Assembly: GCA_022606425.2 (NCBI GenBank)
Contig: JAHDVF020000521.1
Span: 310,001 to 374,000, forward strand
DNA length: 64,000 bases
Direction: 5' to 3'
From: Lepidostoma basale
Lineage: Eukaryota > Arthropoda > Insecta > Trichoptera > Lepidostomatidae
A program made the position numbers and the translations under genes. Position 1 is the first letter of the stretch. Every line of letters starts with the position of its first letter. Positions 32,346 through 43,829 of the stretch are shown in pieces. Under the pieces are notes generated by a model that saw nothing but the letters and a program-made list of their open reading frames with translations, searched no databases and was not told the DNA's origin.

Positions 32346-35300
32346 TAAATTAGTAAGTTTATGTACCTATTTTGAAAATAATTATAGGTAAATATAAATT
32401 TTGCTTATTGAAATTTCTAGGTTGAACTTTTTATTATTATCAATACGTACAAGGTTCCTCGTTTTTGGTAAAATAAAATAAATACGTAAGATGGCTGGGC
32501 AATGTGGTTATCAAAGTGACGTAATTTTCTTGAATCCCTGGAATTTTAAAATATTGATGGTAGTCCACCTCTATTAGCAGAAGCTCGTTACGCTTAGCGA
32601 AACAATAAAAACACTAACTAACCATCACACAGCAATAATTTCATTCTGGTTCTAACATGCAACGTGATGGTAAATTAGTAAGTTTATGTACCTATTTTTA
32701 GAAAATAATTATAGGTAAATTTTGCTTATTGAAATTTCTAGGTTGAACTTTATTATTATCAATACGTACAAGGTTCCTCGTTTTGGTAAAATAAAATAAA
32801 TACGTAAGATGAGCTGGGCAATGTGGTTATCAAAGTGACGTAATTTTCTTGAGATCCCTGGAATTTTAAAATATTGATGTGGTAGTCTATATGACACCTC
32901 TATTAGCAGAAGCTCGTTACGCTTAGCAGAAACAATAAAAACACTAACTAACCATCACACAGCATAAATTCATTCTGGTTCTAACATAGCAAGCGTGATG
33001 GTAAATTAGTAAGTTTATGTACCTATTTTAGAAAATAATTATAGGTAATATAAATTTTGCTTATTGAAATTTCTAGGTTGAACTTTTATTATTATCAATA
33101 CGTACAAGGTTCCTCGTTTTTGGTAAAATAAAATAAATACGTAAGATGATGGGCAATGTGGTTATCAAAGTGACGTAATTTTCTTGAGATCCCTGGAATT
33201 TTAAAATATTGATGTGGTAGTCCTATATGACACCTCTATTAGCAGAAGCTCAAGCGAAACAATAAAACACTAACTAACCATCACACAGCAATAATTTCAT
33301 TCTGGTTCTAACATAAACGTGATGGTAAATTAGTAAGTTTATGTACCTATTTTGAAAATAATTATAGGTAAAATATAAATTTTGCTTATTGAAATTTCTA
33401 GGTTGAACTTTTATTATTATCAATACGTACAAGGTTCCTCGTTTTGGTAAAATAAAATAAATACGTAAGATGAGCTGGGCAATGTGGTTATCAAAGTGAC
33501 GTAATTTTCTTGAGATCCCTGGAATTTTAAAATATTGATGTGGTAGTCCTATATGACACCTCTATTAGCAGAAGCTCGTTACGCTTAGCGAAACAATAAA
33601 AACATAACTAACCATCACACAGCAATAATTTCATTCTGGTTCTAACATAGCAAGCGTGATGGTAAATTATAAGTTTATGTATTTTAGAAAATAATTATAG
33701 GTAAATATAAATTTTGCTTATTGAAATTTCTAGGTTCAACTTTTATTATTATCAATACGTACAAGGTTCCTCGTTTTTGGTAAAATAAAATAAATACGTA
33801 AGATGAGCTGGGCAATGTGGTTATCAAAGTGACGTAATTTTCTTGAGATCCCTGGAATTTTAAAATATTGATGTGGTAGTCCTATGACACCTCTATTAGC
33901 AGAACTCGTTACGCTTGAAACAATAAAACACTAACTAACCATCACACAGCAATAAATTCATTCTGGTTCTAACATAGCAAGCGTGATGGTAAATTAGTAA
34001 GTTATGTACCTATTTTAGAAAATAATTATAGGTAAATATAAATTTTGCTTATTGAAATTTCTAGGTTGAACTTTTATTATTATCAATACGTACAAGGTTC
34101 CTCGTTTTTGGTAAAATAAAATAAATACGTAAGATGAGCTGGGCAATGTGGTTATCAAAGTGACGTAATTTTCTTGAGATCCCTGGAATTTTAAAATATT
34201 GATGTGGTAGTCCTATATGACACCTCTATTAGCAGAAGCTCGTTACGCTTAGCGAAACAATAAAAACACTAACTAACCATCACACAGCAATAATTTCATT
34301 CTGGTTCTAACATAGCAAGCGTGATGGTAAATTAGTAAGTTTATGTACCTATTTTAGAAAATAATTATAGGTAAATATAAATTTTGCTTATTGAAATTTC
34401 TAGGTTCAACTTTTATTATTATCAATACGTACAAGGTTCCTCGTTTTTGGTAAAATAAAATAAATACGTAAGATGAGCTGGGCAATGGTTATCAAAGTGA
34501 CGTAATTTTCTTGAGATCCCTGGAATTTTAAAAATATGTGGTAGTCCTATGACACCTCTATTAGCAGAACTCGTTACGCTTAGCGAAACAATAAAAACAT
34601 AACTAACCATCACACAGCAATAATTTCATTCTGGTTCTAACATAGCAAGCGTGATGGTAAATTAGTAAGTTATGTACCTATTTTAGAAAATAATTATAGG
34701 TAAATATAAATTTTGCTTATTGAAATTTCTAGGTTCAACTTTTATTATTATCAATACGGGTTCCTCGTTTTGGTAAAATAAAATAAATACGTAAGATTCA
34801 ATGTGGTTATCAAAGTGACGTAATTTTCTTGAGATCCCTGGAATTTTAAAATATTGATGTGGTAGTCTATATGACACCTCTATTAGCAGAAGCTCGTTAC
34901 GCTTAGCGAAACAAAAAAAACTTAACCATCACACAGCAATAATTTCATTCTGGTTCTAACATAGCAAGCGTGATGGTAAATTAGTAAGTTTATGTACCTA
35001 TTTTAGAAAATAATTATAGGTAAATATAAATTTTGCTTATTGAAATTTCTAGGTTCAACTTTTTTATTATCAATACGTACAAGGTTCCTCGTTTTTGGTA
35101 AAATAAAATAAATACGTAAGATGAGCTGGGCAATGTGGTTATCAAAGTGACGTAATTTTCTTGAGATCCCTGGAATTTTAAAATATTGTGGTAGTCCTAT
35201 ATGACACCTCTATTAGCAGAAGCTCGTTACGCTTGAAACAATAAAAACACTAACTAACCATCACACAGCAATAATTTCATTCTGGTTCTAACATAGCAAG

Positions 35301-38300
35301 CGTGATGGTAAATTAGTAAGTTTATGTACCTATTTTAGAAAATAATTATAGGTAAATATAAATTTTGCTTATTGAAATTTCTAGGTTCAACTTTTATTAT
35401 TATCAATACGCAAGGTTCCTCGTTTTTGGTAAAATAAAATAAATACGTAAGATGAGCTGGGCAATGTGGTTATCAAAGTGACGTAATTTTCTTGAGATCC
35501 CTGGAATTTTAAAATATTGATGTGGTAGTCCTATATGACACCTCTATTAGCAGAAGCTCGTTACGCTTAGCGAAACAATAAAAACACTAACTAACCATCA
35601 CACAGCAATAATTTCATTCTGGTTCTAACATAGCAAGCGTGATGGTAAATTAGTAAGTTTATGTACCTATTTTAGAAAATAATTATAGGTAAATATAAAT
35701 TTTGCTTATTGAAATTTCTAGGTTCAACTTTTATTATTATCAATACGTACAAGGTTCCTCGTTTTTGGTAAAATAAAATAAATACGTAAGATGAGCTGGG
35801 CAATGTGGTTATCAAAGTGACGTAATTTTCTTGAGATCCCTGGAATTTTAAAATATTGATGTGGTAGTCCTATATGACACCTCTATTAGCAGAACTCGTT
35901 AGCGAAACAATAAAAACACTAACTAACCATCACACAGCAATAAATTCATTCTGGTTCTAACATAGCAAGCGTGATGGTAAATTAGTAAGTTATGTACCTA
36001 TTTTAGAAAATAATTATAGGTAAATATAAATTTTGCTTATTGAAATTTCTAGGTTGAACTTTTTATTATTATCAATACGTACAAGGTTCCTCGTTTTGGT
36101 AAAATAAAAATAAATACGTAAGATGAGCTGGGCAATGTGGTTATCAAAGTGACGTAATTTTCTTGAGATCCCTGGAATTTTAAAATATTGATGTGGTAGT
36201 CCTATATGACACCTCTATTAGCAGAAGCTCGTTACGCTTAGCGAAACAATAAAAACACTAACTAACCATCACACAGCAATAATTTCATTCTGGTTCTAAC
36301 ATAGCAAGCGTGATGGTAAATTAGTAAGTTTATGTACCTATTTTAGAAAATAATTATAGGTAAATATAAATTTTGCTTATTGAAATTTCTAGGTTCAACT
36401 TTTATTATTATCAATACGTACAAGGTTCCTCGTTTTGGTAAAATAAAATAAATACGTAAGATGAGCTGGGCAATGTGGTTATCAAAGTGACGTAATTTTC
36501 TTGAGATCCCTGGAATTTTAAAATATTGATGTGGTAGTCCTATATGACACCTCTATTAGCAGAAGCTCGTTACGCTTAGCGAAACAATAAAACATAACTA
36601 ACCATCACACAGCAATAATTTCATTCTGGTTCTAACATAGCAAGCGTGATGGTAAATTAGTAAGTTTATGTACCTATTTTAGAAAATAATTATAGGTAAA
36701 TATAAATTTTGCTTATTGAAATTTCTAGGTTCAACTTTTATTATTATCAATACGTACAAGGTTCCTCGTTTTTGGTAAAATAAAATAAATACGTAAGATG
36801 AGCTGGGCAATGTGGTTATCAAAGTGACGTAATTTTCTTGAGATCCCTGGAATTTTAAAATATTGATGTGGTAGTCCTATATGACACCTCTATTAGCAGA
36901 AGCTCGTTACGCTTAGCGAAACAATAAAAACACTAACTAACCATCACACAGCAATAATTTCATTCTGGTTCTAACATAGCAAGCGTGATGGTAAATTAGT
37001 AAGTTTATGTACCTATTTTAGAAAATAATTATAGGTAAATATAAATTTTGCTTATTGAAATTTCTAGGTTCAACTTTTATTATTATCAATACGTACAAGG
37101 TTCCTCGTTTTTGGTAAAATAAAATAAATACGTAAGATGAGCTGGGCAATGTGGTTATCAAAGTGACGTAATTTTCTTGAGATCCCTGGAATTTTAAAAT
37201 ATTGATGTGGTAGTCCTATATGACACCTCTATTAGCAGAAGCTCGTTACGCTTAGCGAAACAATAAAAACACTAACTAACCATCACACAGCAATAAATTC
37301 ATTCTGGTTCTAACATAGCAAGCGTGATGGTAAATTAGTAAGTTTATGTACCTATTTTAGAAAATAATTATAGGTAAATATAAATTTTGCTTATTGAAAT
37401 TTCTAGGTTGAACTTTTATTATTATCAATACGTACAAGGTTCCTCGTTTTTGGTAAAATAAAATAAATACGTAAGATGAGCTGGGCAATGTGGTTATCAA
37501 AGTGACGTAATTTTCTTGAGATCCCTGGAATTTTAAAATATTGATGTGGTAGTCCTATATGACACCTCTATTAGCAGAAGCTCGTTACGCTTAGCGAAAC
37601 AATAAAAACACTAACTAACCATCACACAGCAATAATTTCATTCTGGTTCTAACATAGCAAGCGTGATGGTAAATTAGTAAGTTTATGTACCTATTTTAGA
37701 AAATAATTATAGGTAAATATAAATTTTGCTTATTGAAATTTCTAGGTTGAACTTTTATTATTATCAATACGTACAAGGTTCCTCGTTTTTGGTAAAATAA
37801 AATAAATACGTAAGATGAGCTGGGCAATGTGGTTATCAAAGTGACGTAATTTTCTTGAGATCCCTGGAATTTTAAAATATTGATGTGGTAGTCCTATATG
37901 ACACCTCTATTAGCAGAAGCTCGTTACGCTTAGCGAAACAATAAAAACACTAACTAACCATCACACAGCAATAATTTCATTCTGGTTCTAACATAGCAAG
38001 CGTGATGGTAAATTAGTAAGTTTATGTACCTATTTTAGAAAATAATTATAGGTAAATATAAATTTTGCTTATTGAAATTTCTAGGTTCAACTTTTATTAT
38101 TATCAATACGTACAAGGTTCCTCGTTTTTGGTAAAATAAAATAAATACGTAAGATGAGCTGGGCAATGTGGTTATCAAAGTGACGTAATTTTCTTGAGAT
38201 CCCTGGAATTTTAAAATATTGATGTGGTAGTCCTATATGACACCTCTATTAGCAGAAGCTCGTTACGCTTAGCGAAACAATAAAAACACTAACTAACCAT

Positions 38301-38985
38301 CACACAGCAATAATTTCATTCTGGTTCTAACATAGCAAGCGTGATGGTAAATTAGTAAGTTTATGTACCTATTTTAGAAAATAATTATAGGTAAATATAA
38401 ATTTTGCTTATTGAAATTTCTAGGTTCAACTTTTATTATTATCAATACGTACAAGGTTCCTCGTTTTTGGTAAAATAAAATAAATACGTAAGATGAGCTG
38501 GGCAATGTGGTTATCAAAGTGACGTAATTTTCTTGAGATCCCTGGAATTTTAAAATATTGATGTGGTAGTCCTATATGACACCTCTATTAGCAGAAGCTC
38601 GTTACGCTTAGCGAAACAATAAAAACACTAACTAACCATCACACAGCAATAAATTCATTCTGGTTCTAACATAGCAAGCGTGATGGTAAATTAGTAAGTT
38701 TATGTACCTATTTTAGAAAATAATTATAGGTAAATATAAATTTTGCTTATTGAAATTTCTAGGTTCAACTTTTATTATTATCAATACGTACAAGGTTCCT
38801 CGTTTTTGGTAAAATAAAATAAATACGTAAGATGAGCTGGGCAATGTGGTTATCAAAGTGACGTAATTTTCTTGAGATCCCTGGAATTTTAAAATATTGA
38901 TGTGGTAGTCCTATATGACACCTCTATTAGCAGAAGCTCGTTACGCTTAGCGAAACAATAAAAACACTAACTAACCATCACACAG
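32304..38985. repeat. tandem array of 20 copies of a 339-bp satellite-like unit
   Basis: The motif CATTCTGGTTCTAACATAGC, or a slightly degraded form, recurs at 32315, 32642, 32971, 33298, 33632, 33959, 34297, 34627, 34946, 35278, 35615, 35947, 36286, 36622, 36961, 37300, 37639, 37978, 38317 and 38656. The last copies are spaced exactly 339 bp; the first eleven vary from 319 to 338. The unit contains a TACCTATTTT...ATAGGTA inverted motif and a long AT-rich stretch. Its first about 45 bp match the 3' end of an RTE-like element (GCGTGATGG..TTAGTAAG). Its last about 25 bp match the same 3' end inverted (CTAACTAACCATCAC). Both flanks are RTE-like copies pointing into the array. Two linked variants segregate: AAATTC with GGTTGAAC, and ATTTC with GGTTCAAC. 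It lies in intron 2 of the transporter gene. Confidence 0.97.
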
Positions 38986-39370
38986 TTTTCCTGGAGGGGC
39001 AGGAAGATGGACCACCATACTGCTCTGTCCTGACATACCTCTCTAGATTCCTTCACATTCATACATCGTATCATGCATGCTCGTCGATTTTCGACTTCTT
39101 ATGTGGCCGCCATTTAACATTTCATTAATTTCTACATGCTATGCTTTCCTTGGTCTTCCATGGTTTCTCTTTCCACTCACACTGCTTGTATACAATATTT
39201 CAATTATAATTCTCTCGCCCATTCGTTCCATATGCCAAAACCTACTCAGGGATCCATTATTAATTTTGCTTATGATGCAATCATCTGCCTTATATTTCTT
39301 CCTTATTTCGTCGTTCGGTATTCTATCATATATCGTTTTCCCGCACATTCTTCTCAGTGATCTTATTTGT
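38980..39370 (-). mobile_element. RTE-like retrotransposon 3' end, family A, right flank of tandem array
   Basis: The reverse strand reads LRRMCGKTIYDRIPNDEIRK, SRFWHMERMGERI and RNHGRPRKA (open frame 39348-39139), the C-terminal domain of family A. The tail (CTAACTAACCATCACACAG) is the last part of the last array unit; TTTTCCTGGAGGGGC then continues the element, as in other copies. Confidence 0.85.
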
Positions 39371-39464
39371 AAATATTAAAATGTTATCCGATATAATATT
39401 TTAAAAGTTTTATTAAATATGGTTGGCCTTCTTATGTAAACATCAAAAAGTAAATTTACACTAG

Positions 39465-39840
39465 ACAGGGCCCGTAACGGCACCGTAACGTCGCCGACGT
39501 AGCCTGGAATCTCACCGACTCGTTATCTCAAGTGCTATATGTAATAATAATAATAAATTGGATGATTTATAGAGCGCCATTTTTTTTAATTAATCATCTC
39601 AAGGGCGCTGTAGCTCCATTTTATGAACTAGTTGAAGATAAACATTTTAGTCAAAATGAACATTTTGGGCAGAATAAACTATAATAAAATTGAGGTCGGG
39701 AGAGATGATAAGAGACGCGCAGACGTAAAACTGACAATTATCAACATTCCCGATGGCGATTTTATTATAGTGTTTGAGAAACCGAGTCGGTGAAATTGAA
39801 GGCTACGTCGGTGACGTTACGGTCACTATCGCCATACTGT
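39465..39840. mobile_element. 376-bp MITE with about 75-bp terminal inverted repeats
   Basis: The left end starts ACAGGGCCCGTAACGG and continues CCGTAACGTCGCCGACGTAG...CACCGACTCG. The right end carries the reverse complement, CGAGTCGGTG...CTACGTCGGTGACGTTACGG, ending ACTGT. No coding capacity; TSD not evident. Confidence 0.82.
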
Positions 39841-40162
39841 GCGGTTGGGTATGCCTCCAGCCCCCGCCGCGCTAGCTTCTCCAGTATAAATAGCCTAGAA
39901 AGATAATTATGAGTTTCATTGATGAAAGCTTTCAAGAATAAATCATTCTCTCAGAAGTAATCGGCTCTCAGCAGGATCCGGGACAAAGTGATCCCTTTGG
40001 GGCTATCAGAGGACGGCTCGGAGATCATTAGGAGGAATGCGGGAACATCGGGAATTAATCTCGCCCTAAGTACGTCCCGAGGGATACATCTACAGTGGCT
40101 CCCTCAGACTGTCTGCCGCTCGGATCGTGTCTTCGGCCAATTGTTTCCACAAAAACATCAAT

Positions 40163-40707
40163 TTAACCCTCCCTTCCCTGTGATGGGTATCTTCTACACG
40201 TTGCTTCTAATAACCATCAATATCTCTATAAATATAATAAATACAAGCTGAAGATTTTAGGTATTCTTTCATAATATATTTACGCATTGATTAAAAAAAT
40301 AATATTAATAGTAATCAAAATTTATCGGGTACATCAGAGGTATTTAATGAACATCGAAAACAAAATTCGTAGCGCTGAGTGCGCGACACTATATTCGCAT
40401 CTCACTCTTGCACACTTCACTGTGGAACCGCGATGAGCTCAATGTTCTCACTGCCCGGCAGTAGCTCTCGGGCTTGCAACCAGAGTGGAACTATGCTCGT
40501 CCCGTGAGCGTTGCCAGATGTGTTTTTTGTGTTTTTAGCAAATAAATCGCAATTATTATAATTTTTGACTTCAATTATAATTAATTAAGGGGATTAGCTA
40601 TGAATGTTCTTATTTTTCCGATTTAAAATCGCTAATTTTTTATTGGGTATTTACTACCCAACACCGGAACGCGCGTTTTTATTTTAGTACCGTAAGGGAA
40701 AGGTTAA
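40163..40707 (+). mobile_element. piggyBac-like MITE bounded by TTAA
   Basis: TTAA|CCCTCCCTTCCC at the left and GGGAAAGG|TTAA at the right. A second, inverted copy at 60710-61258 has the same boundaries. TTAA duplication with CCC/GGG termini is the piggyBac superfamily hallmark. No ORF; about 537 bp between the TTAA sites. Confidence 0.8.
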
Positions 40708-41819
40708 ACAGAAAAAAATACAAATACACATAAAGATTCGAAAAATCACGAAAATTTGACATTTGATATATTATTGTAACACCTGATGATGTCAACATAG
40801 GTTGATGAAACAGCTGTCGCGTAAAATAAAATACAATAGTGATACAAAAAAGTTAATTAATTTAACAGTTTAAAATGTTAAGGTATCATAGTGTTTCGGC
40901 CAAAACAATGGACTATTTAGAAAAAATAACCATTATAATTATCCACATTTTAAGATAATCAAATGATTTTACTAAAATCTCTTGATGGAAGTTCATTTTA
41001 AGGGGGTTGACCCATGTGAAGCATTTAAAAAATCGATTTTTTTCTTACATAAATTGCTTCCTTTATATGACTAGAATACGGTGATTAAGTGATTTTTTTT
41101 AATTCGAAGTGTTATAAAGATACAGCAGTTAGAAGAATCAACTGTTCGGAGCTCTGATTTGGCAGTCGAAGGCTGGGCCTGTTGTGTACAGCCGTCTGAG
41201 ACCCTTCTATACAAATATACGTTCATACAATAATTATAGACAAGTTTGTACAGGTTTAAAAAGAAATTTCTATAGTTATTCAATATTTTGTCGAACTTGT
41301 TTTAGTCATGGTTTAGCTTCGAAGAGCACAACAGCTACAAATTATTTATTTTTGCAATGAGTGGTCGAAAAGGAAGTACGACTGGAAATGTATTACAAAA
41401 CCTATATAAAATGCTCATAACATCTATGGAATGCGATATAATTATATTTAAAATGTATCCCTTCAGACAATAGATCATCTATTATGTTTTTCGATGCATA
41501 AATGATATGGCCACCACACCTAAAGTTATTATCCTTAATCGTAAGTTTTAATGTCTTGTGAATTTTAGTGATGCAATAATCATTATCTTGGGCAACCGAA
41601 ACCACAATAACTCTTTGTTCTTTCGCCTATATAAAAGTTTTATTATTTGTTTTATATATTCTGGATGCCTTGCATAAGCAGCTTGGCTTATCAAGCTCTT
41701 TGTCAGGATTTAATAATGGCAGGTCTGGCTCGTGGTGATGTAATATGTTTTCGGCTTTCTGAACTTGTTTGTACCAATTTGCAGATACATTTACTGCTTC
41801 TGATTACAATTATTATTGA
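40708..41819. other. no gene recognised
   Basis: Apart from the family P repeat, short unrelated frames only. A - strand frame at 41605-41402 (IHKTLKLTIKDNNFRCGGHI) has no recognised family. Confidence 0.5.
40770..40930 (+). repeat. short repeat with hammerhead-like core (family P)
   Basis: ACACCTGATGATGTC...GTTGATGAAACAGCTGTCGCG at 40780-40820 matches 8221-8263; the stem GTCAAC/GTTGAT is intact with changes on both sides. ACAATGGACTATTTAGAAAA follows. Confidence 0.65.
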
Positions 41820-42930
41820 ATAGAAAACAAACAATCCAGAGCCGATACGGTTCGAACCAAGCAACTCTTGCGCGCCAATGAAATGAAAGTAAGCCATAGA
41901 GTAGAATTCCAAAGATAGCACGGAAACAATCTATAGAAGGGATCCTGACCACGTGGCCGACCATCGAAAAGATGGCGAAATATTGTCAGTCCACACCCCA
42001 GGAGCATACAGACGAGAGCGCCAGCATAGATTATTTTACCTACCGGCCGCCAGAACCAACCTGCCTCTGGTGACACCAGTGGGAAGAGCAATCAGTCTGC
42101 TAAAGACTATCTCCTCGGAGATCGACGTCTTTCATATATGTGAAAGTACATTCAGAAGACAAATACTTTTGACTTAAGAAAGCATCATGTCTTCTTAAAG
42201 TCGAACCATAGTTCCTAGTATTTTACCCGTTCTCAAATAGATGCCTTTAACTGTAAATATAATTTCTTTTGAGAAAAATAAACTGATTTGATTTGAAGAA
42301 CGAAAAAACAAAATGTATGACCTTTTCCAAAACACCCAAATATGTAACCTGGTTATAGAAAATCAACCCATAGAACAGGTCAGGACATTCAAGTATCTAG
42401 ACCTGGTGGGGGGAGCTGATCTGCGGGAAGAAATACAAGCTCAAGTAAACAAGGCAGCTGCAATCTCTGGGGCTTTAAAATCCACAATATAGAAAACAAG
42501 GACATGGCCATTAAGAGTAAGATGATAATCTATAAAGCAAGCGTAGGAATAATAATAACATAAGGCGTCGAAGCAAGGGCAGACACAGTAAGGACCAAAC
42601 AAGTTTTGAGGACTTCCGAAATGAAGACACTGAGGACGATAGCAGGCAAGACACTGAGAGATCGCGTGAGGAACACAAGAATGTGAGGTTGTGGATATTA
42701 TAAGATGGAACAGACAGCGAAAAAGGGACTGGTACGGTCATGTTCAAAGAATGGATACCACCAGACTCCCCTATATTGCATTGCATAATCAGCCTCATGG
42801 GACTCGTCCTCGTGGAAGACCTCCTAAAAGATGGAAGGACAGCTGGGAATCTACCTCACAGGAGGAGCAACACTCTGGAGAACAGACCACATAGGTCTAC
42901 AATAAGGAAGAAGAAGAAGAAGAAGAAGAA
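41820..42930 (+). mobile_element. mosaic of RTE-like (B) and CR1-like (D) 3' ends
   Basis: 41826-41990 encodes RTE-like pieces (ADTVRTKQLLRANEMK; GRPSKRWRNI). 42000-42300 is a family D end (RRERQHRLFYLPAARTNLPL VTPVGRAISLLKTISSEIDV; tail ACTGATTTGATTTG). 42305-42930 is a longer family B end (EQVRTFKYLDLVGGADLREE IQAQVNKAAA, then RPRGRPPKRWKDSWESTSQE) with an AAGAAG tail. Confidence 0.85.
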
Positions 42931-42934
42931 GATT

Positions 42935-43255
42935 TGAACAACAACAAACCATCACGCCGTTTTCCCAAAGGGGAGGCATGGAGAATGGACCGCCACACTA
43001 CTCTATCTTGACACACCTCTCTAGCTTCCTCCACATTCATAAAGCGAGTCATACACGCATTACGATTACGCATACACGATTCTTCAGACTTCTATTAGGC
43101 CGACCATTAAAATTTGATTAAGTTGGTCATTCCAGGTTTTTCTCGGTTTTCCTCGACTCCATATTCTATTCATATCGTTGACGTATACTTTTTTTAACCA
43201 TTCTTCGTTCATCCATTCCGTTCCATGTGACCAAACCAACGCACTGGTGATTAAT
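42935..43255 (-). mobile_element. RTE-like 3' end, family A (TTG tail subtype), next to exon 3
   Basis: ACAACAACAAACCATCACGC, TACACACCTCTCTAGC-like and CATACACGATTC pieces, GTTGACGTATACTTTTTTT. It includes a short duplicated CATACACG segment. It ends about 28 nt before the exon 3 acceptor. Confidence 0.82.
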
Positions 43256-43282
43256 TTGATTTGAATGTTTTGTTTAATCCAG

Positions 43283-43426
43283 GTGGGTGCCTACTGCTAC
43301 GCGGAGCTGGGCACGATGATCACCAAGAGTGGAGCTGACTACGCCTACATCATGGAGACCTTCGGCCCTTTCCTAGCATTTGTCCGCCTCTGGATAGAGT
43401 GCATGATCGTACGACCCTGTTCACAG
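43283..43426 (+). CDS. SLC7 transporter coding exon 3 (end of TM2, loop, TM3)
   Basis: The acceptor is TTTAATCCAG and the donor CAG|GTATGT; 144 nt, phase 0 at both ends. It encodes residues 88-135: [20 protein letters not shown], the family signature after TM2, then the [18 protein letters not shown] segment and the RPCSQ end of TM3's first half, aligning with GALCYAELGT and RPSSQ of human LAT1. It sits at the far end of a 16.6 kb intron. A reverse-oriented RTE-like fragment ends about 28 nt before the exon, so the branch point and pyrimidine tract may lie partly in transposon-derived DNA. Confidence 0.96.
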
Positions 43427-43479
43427 GTATGTCCATCAACATTTATTTCATATTGTGCCATAATAGTGAAACGTTACAG

Positions 43480-43690
43480 CCACTATGAAGCCCTTAATTC
43501 TTCCCTCCACTGCTGGATATAGGCCTCTTCCATCATCTTCCACTCGTCCCTGTCTTATCCCTTCCACATCCAGGTCATTCCAGCTATTCGGGCAAAATCG
43601 TCAGTCCATATTTTAGGTGGCCTCCCGACACTCCTTTTTTTTGTCCAAGGCCTCCATTGAAGTATTCTGGATGCCCATCTGGTATTGCCC
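43480..43690 (-). mobile_element. RTE-like 3' end, family F
   Basis: The left end CTTCCCTCCACTGCTGGATA is the reverse of the TATCCAGCAGTGGAG ending seen at 10.98 kb; CAGCTATTCGGGCAAAATCG and GGTGGCCTCCCGACACTC follow. It lies just inside intron 3. Confidence 0.8.
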
Positions 43691-43829
43691 TGTCTTGCTA
43701 ATGTCCAGCCCTTTGCCACTTGTATTTATGAGAACATAAATTGGATTCGTATTCATAGTTAAAAGTTTATTCAATTTAACCGGTAGCGTGAGGCCTGTCA
43801 AAGGATCAATGCTTAAGTTGATAGTATAC

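Noticed and set aside
32709..34877. Short antisense frames repeated inside the tandem array (MSYRLPHQYFKIPG type)
   Set aside because: They exist only because the 339-bp unit is repeated and lose frame between units; no coding signal.
32304..38985. Hammerhead-like motif in the 339-bp unit
   Set aside because: GAAAC is preceded by a weak GCT/AGC hairpin, but the CUGANGA box is absent (CAGAAGC), so I do not extend the ribozyme claim to the array.
32304..38985. CRISPR array
   Set aside because: The repeats are adjacent 339-bp units without spacers, in a eukaryotic intron.
42691..42937. Separate small genes for the GRPPKRWKDSWES frames
   Set aside because: They are two frames of one family B retroelement end.
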